Source: Thermoplasmatota archaeon (GTDB taxonomy: Archaea > Thermoplasmatota > Penumbrarchaeia > Penumbrarchaeales > Penumbrarchaeaceae). From it: DNA of 64,000 nt. Below the pieces are notes generated by a model. It was given only the letters and a program-made list of their open reading frames with translations, did not search any database and was not told the DNA's origin. The stretch spans positions 1 through 64,000 of the forward strand of contig JARVGK010000008.1 of assembly GCA_029762535.1 (NCBI GenBank), in the 5' to 3' direction. This document shows, in pieces, positions 7,892-17,337 of the stretch. Each line of letters opens with the position of its first letter. Position 1 is the first letter of the stretch. Position numbers and translations under genes: made by a program.

Positions 7892-8638
7892 ATGGGATCG
7901 CCTGAGAGAAAAAGGGGGAAGGTGAACTCTTTCTTCGACAGGATCGCCCTAAGGAACTCCGCTCGGTTCGTCCGGATCGTCCGGTGGCTGAACAGGAAGT
8001 TCCCTGAGAGGAACATCAAAACGGCGGTGGGGATCGCCGTCTCTCTGATCCTCACTCCTCCCCTTTTTCTCCTGGTGACCTTGCTTTTACTGCCCTTTTT
8101 GATCTGGGACATCTTCGATCCCTTCGGGCTCGACGTACCATGGCTGGTATATCTGCTGTTCTTGTTCCTCTATGCATGCGTGGGTTATCTCGTGTACATG
8201 TTCGTGGAGGACGCCCTGCACATACTGGACGTGATCTATCATCCGATAAAGTATCTGAGGGGGAAACCGGCATCGGTCCTCACCAGGCCTTTGAGGAGGA
8301 TCCTCCGCAAAGGAGGGATCTATCTAGGCATCGTGCTCGTGGCGATCGAGTTGATCCTCGCGATAGCCATGGTCGTATTCGGTCCGACCGCGATCCTGGT
8401 CTTCCTGATGGTGATCATCGCTTTATTGTTCGTGACGATGATCCTTATCGGAAAGTTCGTGATGTGGCTGACCAAAGCCATCGTCAACTTCCTGGGCAAT
8501 ACCATACTCAGAAGCGTGGACAGCAGACTGAGGATCAAGGAGAGGCTCGAAAGATATGGATCCAGGGTCGATGACGAGATAAAGAGGAACCGCCTCGAGA
8601 AGAAGAGGAAGGAGTCCCACCATCCCCCTAAGCCATGA
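7892..8638 (+). CDS. Multi-pass membrane protein, unknown family
   Basis: 248 residues from ATG 7892. This start is chosen because an AT-rich TATA-like stretch (TTTATCTATAATA, 7862-7875) lies about 20-25 nt upstream and the longer frame would overlap the previous gene. A basic N-terminus is followed by hydrophobic segments near residues 40-70, 82-106, 144-166 and 168-190, and a highly charged C-terminal tail of about 45 residues rich in Arg, Lys and Glu. I do not recognise it. It overlaps the convergent RibD-C pseudogene by 11 bp. Confidence 0.6.
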   Translation: MGSPERKRGKVNSFFDRIALRNSARFVRIVRWLNRKFPERNIKTAVGIAVSLILTPPLFLLVTLLLLPFLIWDIFDPFGLDVPWLVYLLFLFLYACVGYLVYMFVEDALHILDVIYHPIKYLRGKPASVLTRPLRRILRKGGIYLGIVLVAIELILAIAMVVFGPTAILVFLMVIIALLFVTMILIGKFVMWLTKAIVNFLGNTILRSVDSRLRIKERLERYGSRVDDEIKRNRLEKKRKESHHPPKP

Positions 8639-8972
8639 CCCTGTATCGAAGATGGACCACCCCTCCGGGGTGTATCCTCTGCTCCATCAGGTCCAATTTG
8701 AGAGGCTTTTCCAGTTTCAGGCTCTCGAAGAGCGTGGGGTGGGGATCCCCCACGAGAACGGGAAGGACTATGATGCTCATCTCGTCTACCAGCCCTTGAC
8801 GGATCGTTTCTGATATCAGGATGTCCCCGGTATCTGTCAACGCCGATCCAACAAAGGCTGCGTCGTATCCGTTCTCCACGGCAGTGCCTTAGTAGAGCCC
8901 GAGATCCGCCTCGAACCCCGTTATCCTCCCATCGAGCGAGGTCATTATATGGACCCATACCTCCGGTCGCAT
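8628..8972 (-). pseudogene. Disrupted RibD-C reductase, paralog of 2514-3170
   Basis: The 5' part reads MRPEVWVHIMTSLDGRITG through DLGLY, then a TAA, where the intact paralog has DLYYGTA; after the stop the frame continues GTAVENGYDAAFVGS, matching the paralog. It then jumps to LTDTGDILISETI, so about 85-90 residues of the middle are missing. The C-terminal part (LPVLVG, HPGGVVHLRYRV) is preserved. One nonsense codon (TAC to TAA type) plus an internal deletion make a working enzyme unlikely. A shorter product starting after the stop is possible but would lack the N-terminal fold. Confidence 0.85.
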
Positions 8973-9013
8973 GAGCGACCGGAGGCGATCTGGATCGAGA
9001 CATGGGATCATGT

Positions 9014-9047
9014 ATGTAAAGTATGAAAAGTATGATATATCATATCG
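9014..9047 (+). promoter_or_regulatory. Promoter with short direct repeats upstream of the AbrB–ABC operon
   Basis: Two tandem copies of AAAGTATGA-like sequence (9018-9034) run straight into a TATA-like TGATATATCAT (9033-9043), itself nearly palindromic. The AbrB start lies at 9073. Repeats like these next to the promoter suit binding by an AbrB-type dimer or tetramer; the regulator is likely the first gene of the operon. Confidence 0.4.
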
Positions 9048-9072
9048 ACATGGAGAGGATCGAGGCGATCCC

Positions 9073-9315
9073 ATGGAAGATCATGTCATAGGCAGCGCGA
9101 AGGTCGGGGCAAGAGGACAGATAGTCCTCCCCGTGGAGATCCGGAAGAAATGCGGGTTCGATCCCGGGGACACGGTCATAATGATGTCAAGACCGGGTCC
9201 CGGAGGACAATCCGTAGTCCTGATGAAGGCATCCTCCATGGCCGATTTTCTCGATCACATGGAAGGGGCGACAAGCAGGATCCGAAACATAATCTCCAAG
9301 GGGAAGGAAGAATGA
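9073..9315 (+). CDS. SpoVT/AbrB-type DNA-binding protein
   Basis: 80 residues from ATG 9073. KVGARGQIVLPVEIRKKCGFDPGDTVIMM-like sequence at residues 10-38 is the swapped-hairpin AbrB fold. The C-terminal helix (MADFLDHMEGATSRI) may extend the dimer. An earlier in-frame ATG would place the start inside the RibD-C pseudogene promoter area and is not used. The stop overlaps the next start (ATGA at 9312-9315), so it is coupled to the ABC transporter and is its probable regulator. Confidence 0.8.
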   Translation: MEDHVIGSAKVGARGQIVLPVEIRKKCGFDPGDTVIMMSRPGPGGQSVVLMKASSMADFLDHMEGATSRIRNIISKGKEE

Positions 9316-10322
9316 GGATCATCCAGACGGATAAACTGACCAAGAAATTCAATTCCTTCACTGCCGTAGACAAGGTAACGATGGACGTGGAGGAAGGAGA
9401 GGTCTACGGCCTTCTCGGCCCCAACGGGGCCGGGAAATCGACATTGATCAGGATGCTGACCACCCTCTCGGTCCCTTCGGAAGGGACGGCGAAGGTCGCT
9501 GGATACGATATAAGGAGGGATCCCGACAAGGTCAGGCAGGCGGTGGGGATGGTATCCGAGAAGATGATAATGTACGAGAGGCTCACAGCCTATGAGAACC
9601 TCAGACTGTTCTCAAAACTCTACAATGTTCCCAAGAGAGATATGGAAGAAAGGATAGCGGACCTGTTGAAGATTGTCAATATGACGAAATGGGCCGATAC
9701 TCAGATAGGCAAGTTCTCAACTGGAATGAAGCAGAGGATAAACGTCATCAGGGCCTTGGTGAGCATGCCCAGGATAGTTTTCATGGACGAGCCCACGCTG
9801 GGTCTGGATCCCCAGAGCACGACGGAGATCAGAAAGTTGATCAAAAAGCTCAACGACGAGCAGGGGCTCACGATCGTGCTCACGACCCACATCATGAACG
9901 AGGCGGACGTCCTCTGCGACAGGATCGGGCTCATAGACAAGGGGAATATAGCAGCGGTCGGATCCCCCAACGACCTTAAGTCGATGATCACCGAGAGGGG
10001 AAATACCATCGTGGACCTGGACCTCATCGATCCTCCGGCAAATGCGTGGGAGATGTTCAGGGACCTCAAAATCGTTAAAAGCGCATCCCAGACGGAGAAC
10101 ATGGTCAAAGTCATTGTCTCCAGGGAGGATGCGTTCCAGGAGATCGTAACAGCATCGACAGGTCTTGGTCTGAGGTTGAGGAACGCCAATATCAACCAGC
10201 CTTCTCTGGAGGACGTGTTCCTTCATTTCACCGGCAGGGCTATGGTCGATGAGGTCAAAGGTAAGGTCTCATCCGGCATGAAGCATGGCCCGTTCAGAAG
10301 GTCCGCCGGAAGGGGGAGATGA
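9312..10322 (+). CDS. ABC transporter ATP-binding protein (DrrA-like)
   Basis: 336 residues. Walker A GPNGAGKST near 36-44, Q-loop region with GMVSEKMIMYERLTAYENL, signature FSTGMKQRINVIRAL near 134, Walker B IVFMDEPTLGLD near 154-165, and a switch His in TTHIMNEAD. The C-terminal 90 residues are the accessory domain usual in daunorubicin/CcmA-type exporters. With the next gene it forms an ABC-2 exporter; substrate unknown. Start ATG 9312 overlaps the AbrB stop. Confidence 0.88.
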   Translation: MRIIQTDKLTKKFNSFTAVDKVTMDVEEGEVYGLLGPNGAGKSTLIRMLTTLSVPSEGTAKVAGYDIRRDPDKVRQAVGMVSEKMIMYERLTAYENLRLFSKLYNVPKRDMEERIADLLKIVNMTKWADTQIGKFSTGMKQRINVIRALVSMPRIVFMDEPTLGLDPQSTTEIRKLIKKLNDEQGLTIVLTTHIMNEADVLCDRIGLIDKGNIAAVGSPNDLKSMITERGNTIVDLDLIDPPANAWEMFRDLKIVKSASQTENMVKVIVSREDAFQEIVTASTGLGLRLRNANINQPSLEDVFLHFTGRAMVDEVKGKVSSGMKHGPFRRSAGRGR

Positions 10323-10323
10323 C

Positions 10324-11517
10324 ATGAGCTTTTCCACTGCCATCAGGCATTCCCTGTGGATCGCTCACAAGGATCTTCTGGAGTTCTCCCGTAACCGGAT
10401 CCTCCTCGTGATGCTGTTCGTGTTCCCTCTATTCATGATGGCCATGTTCGGGTACATCTTCCCGTCCGGGAATTCCATAAAGGACATGCCAGTCGCCATC
10501 GTCAATCTTGATGTGGATGACGGATCTCCCGGGAACGAGAGCCTGTTGTTCATCAAGGATTTCGAGGCCATTAACGATCGGGGGGGGTATTTCAAGATAA
10601 GACATGCCGGAACCGAAAAAGAAGCTATGGATGAGATAACAAGGGGCGACCGAAGCGGCGCTGTCATAATTGGGAGGAATTTCACCAGCAAAATCGCATC
10701 TGGCCAACAAGGTGAGGTCACCGTCATGTACGACCAATCCAAACCACAGATCTCCTCTCAGATGATGGCCCTCCTCGACTCCGTGATCGCCAGGATGGGA
10801 ACGGTGAAGGCTGTTTCCACTGTCAATTCAACGACCGGGCTCGACATGAACACATCCGCCGCGATCGTCACACCATACCTCATTCAGAACAAAGGTACGG
10901 TGTCCGGGGATCCCAGCTATTTCCAGTTCCTTGCCCCGGGAATGATGATGATGGTGGTGATGTTCTCCGTTATGCTCGGCCTTCCCCGGGCGATCTCCCA
11001 CGAGAAGGAGGCTGGGACCTTCGACGGGATACTCGCCGCCCCTACCTCAAGGTTCTCGATAATAATGGGAAAGACCATGGCTCAAAGCGTGAGAGGCATC
11101 GTTCAGGGATCCGTCGTTCTCATCTTGGCGATCATCCTCTTCGGTGTGGTGATACACGGGTCGATCCTTCTGGTGTTTGCCCTCTTGCTGTTGGGGATAT
11201 TCTCCTTCATTGGGATCGGTATTGCGATAACGGCCGGGGCCAAGGACGAAGAGACGGCCCAGACCTTCATGATGATCCTGCAGTTCCCGATGATGTTCCT
11301 GTCAGGGATATTCTTCCCGGTGGAGCAGATGCCAGTATTCCTGCAGTATGCCTCGAAAGTCCTGCCGCTGACCTACGCGGCCCAGGCGATGAGAAAGGTC
11401 GTAGTTCTAGGAGCGGGAGTGGATGACATTCTCTTAGAGATCGGGGTCATGACGATCTTCGGGATCGTCATGCTCGCAGTGGCGATCCCGCTGTTCAAGC
11501 GGGCGATGACACGATGA
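10324..11517 (+). CDS. ABC-2 type transporter permease
   Basis: 397 residues from ATG 10324, one base after the ATPase stop. One membrane span near 25-50 is followed by an extracytoplasmic domain of about 150 residues and five further spans between about 205 and 392, the standard ABC2_membrane_3 layout. The motif FLAPGMMMMVVMFSVMLGLP begins the second membrane block. It works with the preceding ATPase in export of a lipid, peptide or drug-like substrate. A T6 run at 11542-11547 probably ends the operon. Confidence 0.88.
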   Translation: MSFSTAIRHSLWIAHKDLLEFSRNRILLVMLFVFPLFMMAMFGYIFPSGNSIKDMPVAIVNLDVDDGSPGNESLLFIKDFEAINDRGGYFKIRHAGTEKEAMDEITRGDRSGAVIIGRNFTSKIASGQQGEVTVMYDQSKPQISSQMMALLDSVIARMGTVKAVSTVNSTTGLDMNTSAAIVTPYLIQNKGTVSGDPSYFQFLAPGMMMMVVMFSVMLGLPRAISHEKEAGTFDGILAAPTSRFSIIMGKTMAQSVRGIVQGSVVLILAIILFGVVIHGSILLVFALLLLGIFSFIGIGIAITAGAKDEETAQTFMMILQFPMMFLSGIFFPVEQMPVFLQYASKVLPLTYAAQAMRKVVVLGAGVDDILLEIGVMTIFGIVMLAVAIPLFKRAMTR

Positions 11518-11541
11518 TCAGCCATCACAAAGAGTAAAAGG

Positions 11542-11547
11542 TTTTTT
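11542..11547 (+). terminator. Oligo-T transcription terminator after the ABC exporter
   Basis: A run of six T residues shortly after the permease stop and before the promoter of the LamG gene. Archaeal RNA polymerase terminates at such runs without needing a hairpin. Confidence 0.4.
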
Positions 11548-11583
11548 ATCATTGAATAGATTTATTGGACATGGTGGACTATT

Positions 11584-14394
11584 ATGAAGTCGCTTATTGG
11601 GATTGTAGGGGTTATTTCATTAATCATTTTTGGTATTATTTGGACATACCCGAATACGGTTCTCCGTTCAGCTGAAGGGGATCATTACTATCGAACCGAG
11701 TCCATCGTTGTTCATTACATATTCAATGATGTAACCGGAGATGTGATCAGAGATATGTCATCGAATTGCAACAACGCAACTATAGTTGACGCGGAATGGG
11801 CAGAAGGGATCCAGGGGTACGGGTTGAAATTCAACGGCAATGGCGCTCATATCAAAGCTCCTGATGCTGCATCTCTTGATATCAGTTCCCAGATAACGAT
11901 CAGTCTCTGGGTAAATGCGTCCTCTTTTTCCGGAAACGGTGCTCAATCCGGCAACTCATTGGTGAGAAAATGGTATTCATCTCCCAATGGCCAATATGCG
12001 ATCGCATCCTATTCGGACGGCGGATTGAAATTCTGGCTGAGTGACGGCAATGTCGTCAATTATCTGGATGTCGGACCGGTATTGACAACCGGAATATGGC
12101 ACCAAATTTCGGGAACCTGGAACGGTTCGACAATGGCCCTCTATGTCGATGGCAGGGAGGTAGGAAGTCGGGATACTACCATCGGATCATTGAAAGCGGA
12201 CGAATATTCTAACGATGACCTGTACGTGGGAGGTGACGGAGTTGTCGGCAGCCCGTGGGATTTTTCCGGGGTCATCGATGAAGTCATGATCAGAGATGTA
12301 TGCTTTTCCCCGGAGGAGATAAACAGCAGTTATCATGAAGTTTGGCCAATAAGACTATCACGTCTAAACGATACATATGAAATTGATCAGGGATCATCCT
12401 TTAAACTCGCCCTGGTGAACCTGGGCTCTTCATCGGAACCGATCTGGACCGTTAATACCACGAGGAAATGGCTCGATTTCGATGTTGGAACAACAACACT
12501 ATCGGGAACACCGGATAATGGGGATGTCGGTTTCACGAGGGTAACTGTAAAGGTCAGTGACGGCAACATCTATTCAGAAAGATGCTCATTCACGATCATC
12601 GTGAACAACCTCCCGCCAAAGATCATCACCGAGGATGTGAAGACGGTCTTTCAGGATGAATACTATCACGTGGATTATGACTCTGACGAAGAAGGAGAGC
12701 CGAAATTCACCTGGATATTCACTTCCGATGCCCGGTGGTTGAGTTTCAATTATACTTCAGGGGTTCTCAATGGGACTCCCACAAATGACGACGTTGGAAC
12801 TTACGATATCTTGATAAAATGTGATGATAGGAACGGAGGTACGGATTCCCGTTCCTTCGAACTTCAAGTGATCAACGTCAACGATCCCCCAAAGATCATC
12901 ACCGAGGATCTGACGATGATATACCAGGATGTGAATTATAAAAGGACATATCAGGCGGTCGATCCGGACCCTGGCGACACACTGCGTTGGAGTATGACCA
13001 CCAACGCATCATGGTTGAAACTCTCAGGAAGCACGATCGAAGGCCGACCTTCAAAATTCGATATCGGAATATACTCGGTCAATATATCCGTGATGGACCA
13101 ATGGAATCTATCTGATCATCGTCTATTCGATCTCGTTGTCGTTAACGTGAACGACCCACCGGAATTCATCTCTGTTCCGGCAGACGTCGTTTTGAATTCC
13201 GGGGATTCGTATACTTTTGACGTGGTCGCACATGATTTTGATCCGGATGATACGGTGACGTACAGTATCCGCTCAAATCCCTCGTCGGATATCAGAATAG
13301 ATGACCGAACAGGAACCATCACATGGACAGCAAATACGAATTTTTTTCAAAGTAAACCTTACATCATGATGATCGTGGTTTCCGCTTCCGATGGAGAGGA
13401 ATCCACGAATCATCAATTCAAGATAACAGTGAATGATACTTTAACCAAAGATAATACGGTCGATCTTATCTCACCTCGGAATGATAGGGTCATTCCATCC
13501 CGCAAATCCATACTGGCGTGGTCCTTCCATGGCGGAGAGGATCACAATATCTCATATGACATCTACATGCACCAGACCCTGGTCTATCTATTATCCTTGA
13601 ACGAGGAGGCACTGTATCTCTCAGGATACAACGGCACCTCTCTCGAGATAACGAATATGGAATTGGGAAAGAAGTACTTCTGGACCATCATACCGCTGGA
13701 CGGTAAGCATGAAGGGATATGTAATGATGGTGTATGGTGTTTCACCATCAACAATCCGCCTACCTTCGTCGATATCGATATTGAACCGGCCTATACAGGG
13801 AAAAAAATGCAGATGAGGATGCAGGCCAGGGATAAGGATCCGAATGACGTTTCAAAATTATTCTATACTTTGGAAAAAGCACCGCAAGGTATGACTTTAG
13901 GTAACCGGACGGGATCCCTGAGTTGGACTCCAACGAAGGATCAAGTAGGAATACATGATGTTGGGGTGAACGTCAGTGATGGTGTAGAGGAGTCCAGTTA
14001 TTATTTCATTATCGAGGTGCTCTCCTCCCAGGAGAGCGGAACTAACGACCCCCTTATACTGGCCATAGTTGTCGGTATTATCGTATTCATCATTGTTGCT
14101 ATGGCGATGGGATTCATTATGCTGAGAAAAAGAGGTCCGAAGGACGATGTCATGGAGGAGGAGACGATCATAGGCTCCTCCGGGGAAGAAGAGGAATCAA
14201 CCAAGGTAGATTGCGCGGTCGCGACCACTCTTGGCGAAGCTCATGCCAACCTCGGGGAACAAAAGGTGAGGTCATATTCGGATCTTTACGGGGAACCGTC
14301 ACCAGAAGAGGAGGAAGTATCGACATTGAGCGAATTGAAGGATTTTATCAATGAAGGAATAAAAGAGATCGAGGAAGGAAAATCTGAAATTTGA
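11584..14394 (+). CDS. Surface protein with LamG-like and cadherin-like (He_PIG) domains, C-terminal anchor
   Basis: 936 residues. A signal peptide (1-28) precedes a concanavalin/LamG-like domain at about 40-245 (DGREVGSRDTTIG, VDGVVGSPWDFSGVIDEVMI). It is followed by three or four Ig-like repeats with the boundary motif PPKIITED and internal DVGTYDI/GTPTNDDVG-type sequences, typical of putative-Ig and dystroglycan-cadherin repeats. A membrane span lies near 822-848 and an acidic cytosolic tail of about 85 residues follows. It probably binds glycans or other surface proteins outside the cell. Many N-X-S/T sequons are visible. It is transcribed alone, converging on the DUF255 gene 11 bp away. 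Confidence 0.8.
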   Translation: MKSLIGIVGVISLIIFGIIWTYPNTVLRSAEGDHYYRTESIVVHYIFNDVTGDVIRDMSSNCNNATIVDAEWAEGIQGYGLKFNGNGAHIKAPDAASLDISSQITISLWVNASSFSGNGAQSGNSLVRKWYSSPNGQYAIASYSDGGLKFWLSDGNVVNYLDVGPVLTTGIWHQISGTWNGSTMALYVDGREVGSRDTTIGSLKADEYSNDDLYVGGDGVVGSPWDFSGVIDEVMIRDVCFSPEEINSSYHEVWPIRLSRLNDTYEIDQGSSFKLALVNLGSSSEPIWTVNTTRKWLDFDVGTTTLSGTPDNGDVGFTRVTVKVSDGNIYSERCSFTIIVNNLPPKIITEDVKTVFQDEYYHVDYDSDEEGEPKFTWIFTSDARWLSFNYTSGVLNGTPTNDDVGTYDILIKCDDRNGGTDSRSFELQVINVNDPPKIITEDLTMIYQDVNYKRTYQAVDPDPGDTLRWSMTTNASWLKLSGSTIEGRPSKFDIGIYSVNISVMDQWNLSDHRLFDLVVVNVNDPPEFISVPADVVLNSGDSYTFDVVAHDFDPDDTVTYSIRSNPSSDIRIDDRTGTITWTANTNFFQSKPYIMMIVVSASDGEESTNHQFKITVNDTLTKDNTVDLISPRNDRVIPSRKSILAWSFHGGEDHNISYDIYMHQTLVYLLSLNEEALYLSGYNGTSLEITNMELGKKYFWTIIPLDGKHEGICNDGVWCFTINNPPTFVDIDIEPAYTGKKMQMRMQARDKDPNDVSKLFYTLEKAPQGMTLGNRTGSLSWTPTKDQVGIHDVGVNVSDGVEESSYYFIIEVLSSQESGTNDPLILAIVVGIIVFIIVAMAMGFIMLRKRGPKDDVMEEETIIGSSGEEEESTKVDCAVATTLGEAHANLGEQKVRSYSDLYGEPSPEEEEVSTLSELKDFINEGIKEIEEGKSEI

Positions 14395-14405
14395 ACAAAA
14401 AACCT

Positions 14406-16487
14406 CTATCCTCCAGAGCCTCTTAATACCATCTTGAATGATTCCAGATCCCTCGCCGGAACGGAGCAACTTCCCCCGCTGCACAGGTATGCGGTGGGGA
14501 TCCCATCAATTGGGACATTGTCCCTGAGATCCCTGACGATCCCGTCGAGAAGCGATCCATCATTGAGGATCAGAGAGTGGTTCGGGAAATAGATGGAGTT
14601 CACCATCTCCACCATGGCCCGGGTCTTGGGATCCTCCCTCGATCCCGCGATCACGATCTCCTTTGACGGGCCTACGGCCATGTCGAGGGCGCAGAGCAGA
14701 TATGCGAAGGACGAAGGCGATCTCCCGATCTCCTCGGAGAATGCCCTCCCCGTCATCCTAGCGATCCCCTCGAGGGAGTGGTCCCCAGTCATCCTAGCGA
14801 TCCTGACCAGGTTCAGCATCTGCACGGAATTTCCGGAAGGGATAGCCCCATCGTAAGCCTCCTTGTTCCTCATCATCAGGGCCTCATGGCCCGGAGATAT
14901 CTGAAAGAAACCGCCCCTATCTTCGTCCTGGAACCTCTCGATCGTTAACCGGTTCAGGGATAGTGCCTCTTTCAGATGTTCCTCCTTCAACGTCGCCTCG
15001 TATAGGTCCAGTAGGGCCTGGACCATGAACGAGTGGTCCTCGAGGAAGCCGTCGATCGTCGATTCAACATCTCTGTATCTATGGAACAGGGTTCCGTCAT
15101 CCTTCCTCATCCTGCCAAGTATGAAGGATGCGGCCCTCTCGGCCCTCTCGGCATACGACGGCTCCTTCAATGACCTGGAGGCCCTGGCAAGGGCCGATAT
15201 CATAAGCGCGTTCCAATCGGTCAGGACCTTGTCGTCCTTCTGGGGGCGGATCCTTCGATCTCTGACCTTTCTCAACTTAATTAGGACATCCTCGATCAAA
15301 GGGGGATCCCCCCCGCCTGAAAGCGAATCGGCTGGGATCCCTCTCTTAAGGAAAAGGATGTTGCCCCCGGTCCTGACACCCGTAGCCTCATCCTTGAAAT
15401 TTCCTTCGGAGCGAAGGTCGTATGTCCGATCGAGCGTTCTGAACTCATCCTTGTCAAGGACCGATCCCAATTCATCATAAGACCAGACGTAGAACTTACC
15501 CTCCTCGCCCTCGGAATCGGCATCCTCGGCAGAATGAAAACCGCCTTCAGGATCGGATAGATCCCTCATGACGTATTCCAGCGTTGACCTCAACGTTCTG
15601 GAATATCGTGCCTCGTTCGTCGCCAGATACGCCTCCGACAGCAGTATGGACATCATGGCCTGATCGTAGAGCATCTTCTCGAAGTGCGGCACCCTCCATC
15701 CTCTATCGGTGGAATACCTGTGGAACCCGCCTCCGATGTGATCGTGTATGCCTCCGGATATCATGGCATCCAGAGTGCCCTTGACCATGTCGAGGGCCTC
15801 CGCATCGCCTGTCCTCTTCCAGTAACGGAGCATCAACATGCCCTGATGAGGGGAAGGGAACTTCGGGGAATTACCAAAGCCTCCATTATCTCTGTCATAT
15901 GCCATCTTTAGCCTGGTTACTGCCTTCCCGATATGGGACCTGTGCAGGTCCTCCCCCTCCCCCTCTTGGCTGAAGGAGGACAATGTCCTTCCGATCTCGG
16001 ATGCCGCGGAAAAGGCGTCATCCCTGCGATCCCTCCAGAGTTCGCTCACCTCTCGTATCAGGTCCAGAAGGCCCATCATCCCCCATCTACTGGACTTGGG
16101 TATATATGTCCCCAAAAAGAAAGGCTCCTTCTCGGGGGTCATGATGACGGTCAGCGGCCATCCTCCCTTCCCCGTCGCCAGCTGACATGCCTTCATGTAG
16201 ACCGCATCAATATCCGGTCTCTCCTCCCTGTCGACCTTGATCGAGACGAAGGACCGGTTCATGGCCTCCGCGACCTCCGGGTCCTCAAAGGATTCTCTCT
16301 CCATAACGTGGCACCAATGGCAGGTGGAATACCCTATGGACAGGAATATCGGCCTGTCCATCTCCCTGGCCCTTTCGAAGGCCTCTTCGGACCATGGATA
16401 CCAATCCACGGGGTTCCTTGAATGCTGGAGTAGATACGGGCTCTTCTCATTAACGAGCCTGTTGACATATTCTCTATTATCTTTCAT
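14406..16487 (-). CDS. DUF255 thioredoxin-like / glycosidase-fold protein (YyaL type)
   Basis: 693 residues, full length for the family. The thioredoxin-like DUF255 domain is at 1-170 with [13 protein letters not shown] (C56, C59) and [11 protein letters not shown]; the rest is an alpha/alpha six-hairpin fold with [15 protein letters not shown] and [11 protein letters not shown]. The C-terminus carries [13 protein letters not shown]. The biochemical role of the family is unsettled. A TATA-like TATAATAT lies near 16505-16515, about 25 nt before the start. A fragment of a second copy is at 7436-7575. Confidence 0.9.
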   Translation of the reverse strand: MKDNREYVNRLVNEKSPYLLQHSRNPVDWYPWSEEAFERAREMDRPIFLSIGYSTCHWCHVMERESFEDPEVAEAMNRSFVSIKVDREERPDIDAVYMKACQLATGKGGWPLTVIMTPEKEPFFLGTYIPKSSRWGMMGLLDLIREVSELWRDRRDDAFSAASEIGRTLSSFSQEGEGEDLHRSHIGKAVTRLKMAYDRDNGGFGNSPKFPSPHQGMLMLRYWKRTGDAEALDMVKGTLDAMISGGIHDHIGGGFHRYSTDRGWRVPHFEKMLYDQAMMSILLSEAYLATNEARYSRTLRSTLEYVMRDLSDPEGGFHSAEDADSEGEEGKFYVWSYDELGSVLDKDEFRTLDRTYDLRSEGNFKDEATGVRTGGNILFLKRGIPADSLSGGGDPPLIEDVLIKLRKVRDRRIRPQKDDKVLTDWNALMISALARASRSLKEPSYAERAERAASFILGRMRKDDGTLFHRYRDVESTIDGFLEDHSFMVQALLDLYEATLKEEHLKEALSLNRLTIERFQDEDRGGFFQISPGHEALMMRNKEAYDGAIPSGNSVQMLNLVRIARMTGDHSLEGIARMTGRAFSEEIGRSPSSFAYLLCALDMAVGPSKEIVIAGSREDPKTRAMVEMVNSIYFPNHSLILNDGSLLDGIVRDLRDNVPIDGIPTAYLCSGGSCSVPARDLESFKMVLRGSGG

Positions 16488-16552
16488 GACACCATTGATT
16501 TTGATATTATATCCTATAATACAATTGACCCCTAAATGGTTCCATTTCGATC

Positions 16553-17287
16553 CTAAAGGACGTTGTGCCCCCTCTGTATTATGCGCTCGTTGATACGCCG
16601 TCCGCTGACGAAAACGGCCTCGGAACCATCGATCGCCTCCAACGTATAATCGGCATTGTCCGCCAGTATGACGCCTTTTCCACCTTCCACATCAAGACCA
16701 GAAAGGTCCAGATGTCCGTCGGAGAGGTAGACGAAGGAGTTGAAGCCCTCCTCGATGGAGATCTCGAATCCCGATCCCTTCGTCATCGTCAAGTGCTGCA
16801 TCCTTACAGGGGTGATGGAAGGGAGCGCGGTTCCCTCTCCGAGAACGGTCGATATCATTACGCCATCCTTGAAACTCCTCTCTATCCTCTCAGGGGACGC
16901 CTGCTGATAGTTCGGCGCCATACCCTTGTTGGCCCTGGGCAGGTTGATCCAGAGCAGATAACCTCTGGTCATCGCCTCCGACCTTGGCTCCTCGAGATGC
17001 TCGAAACCCAGACCCGTCAGGAACCTTCTTGCCCCTCCCGCGACGATGGTGCCCTCGTTCCCCAGGCTGTCCCTGTAGTAGGTGGATCCCTCGATTAGGT
17101 ACTGGATGCCCTCGAACCCGGTATGGGGGTGCATGGGGAACCTGGCCCCGGGCTCGATCATATACTCATCGAAAAGGACGAACGGGTCCAGATGTCCAAT
17201 GCCCTCCCCGGGAAAGAGCCTCCTCGCGACCGCTCCTATTCCTTCCTCCACTGTCGACGGCTCTATCACTTTGACCAGACGGCTCAT
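16553..17287 (-). CDS. Pirin family cupin protein
   Basis: 244 residues, two cupin domains. The metal site of pirin can be placed at H53 and H55 ([10 protein letters not shown]) and H97/E99 (FEHLEE), matching the usual His-His-His-Glu set. The C-terminal half has the second cupin barrel ([13 protein letters not shown]). Family members are iron proteins with quercetinase or regulatory activity. The gene stands alone between DUF255 and GT2. Confidence 0.88.
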   Translation of the reverse strand: MSRLVKVIEPSTVEEGIGAVARRLFPGEGIGHLDPFVLFDEYMIEPGARFPMHPHTGFEGIQYLIEGSTYYRDSLGNEGTIVAGGARRFLTGLGFEHLEEPRSEAMTRGYLLWINLPRANKGMAPNYQQASPERIERSFKDGVMISTVLGEGTALPSITPVRMQHLTMTKGSGFEISIEEGFNSFVYLSDGHLDLSGLDVEGGKGVILADNADYTLEAIDGSEAVFVSGRRINERIIQRGHNVL

Positions 17288-17337
17288 GATTACCCGAAGT
17301 TACACCCTCCCTATAACGATGATGATTGGATCTCCGT

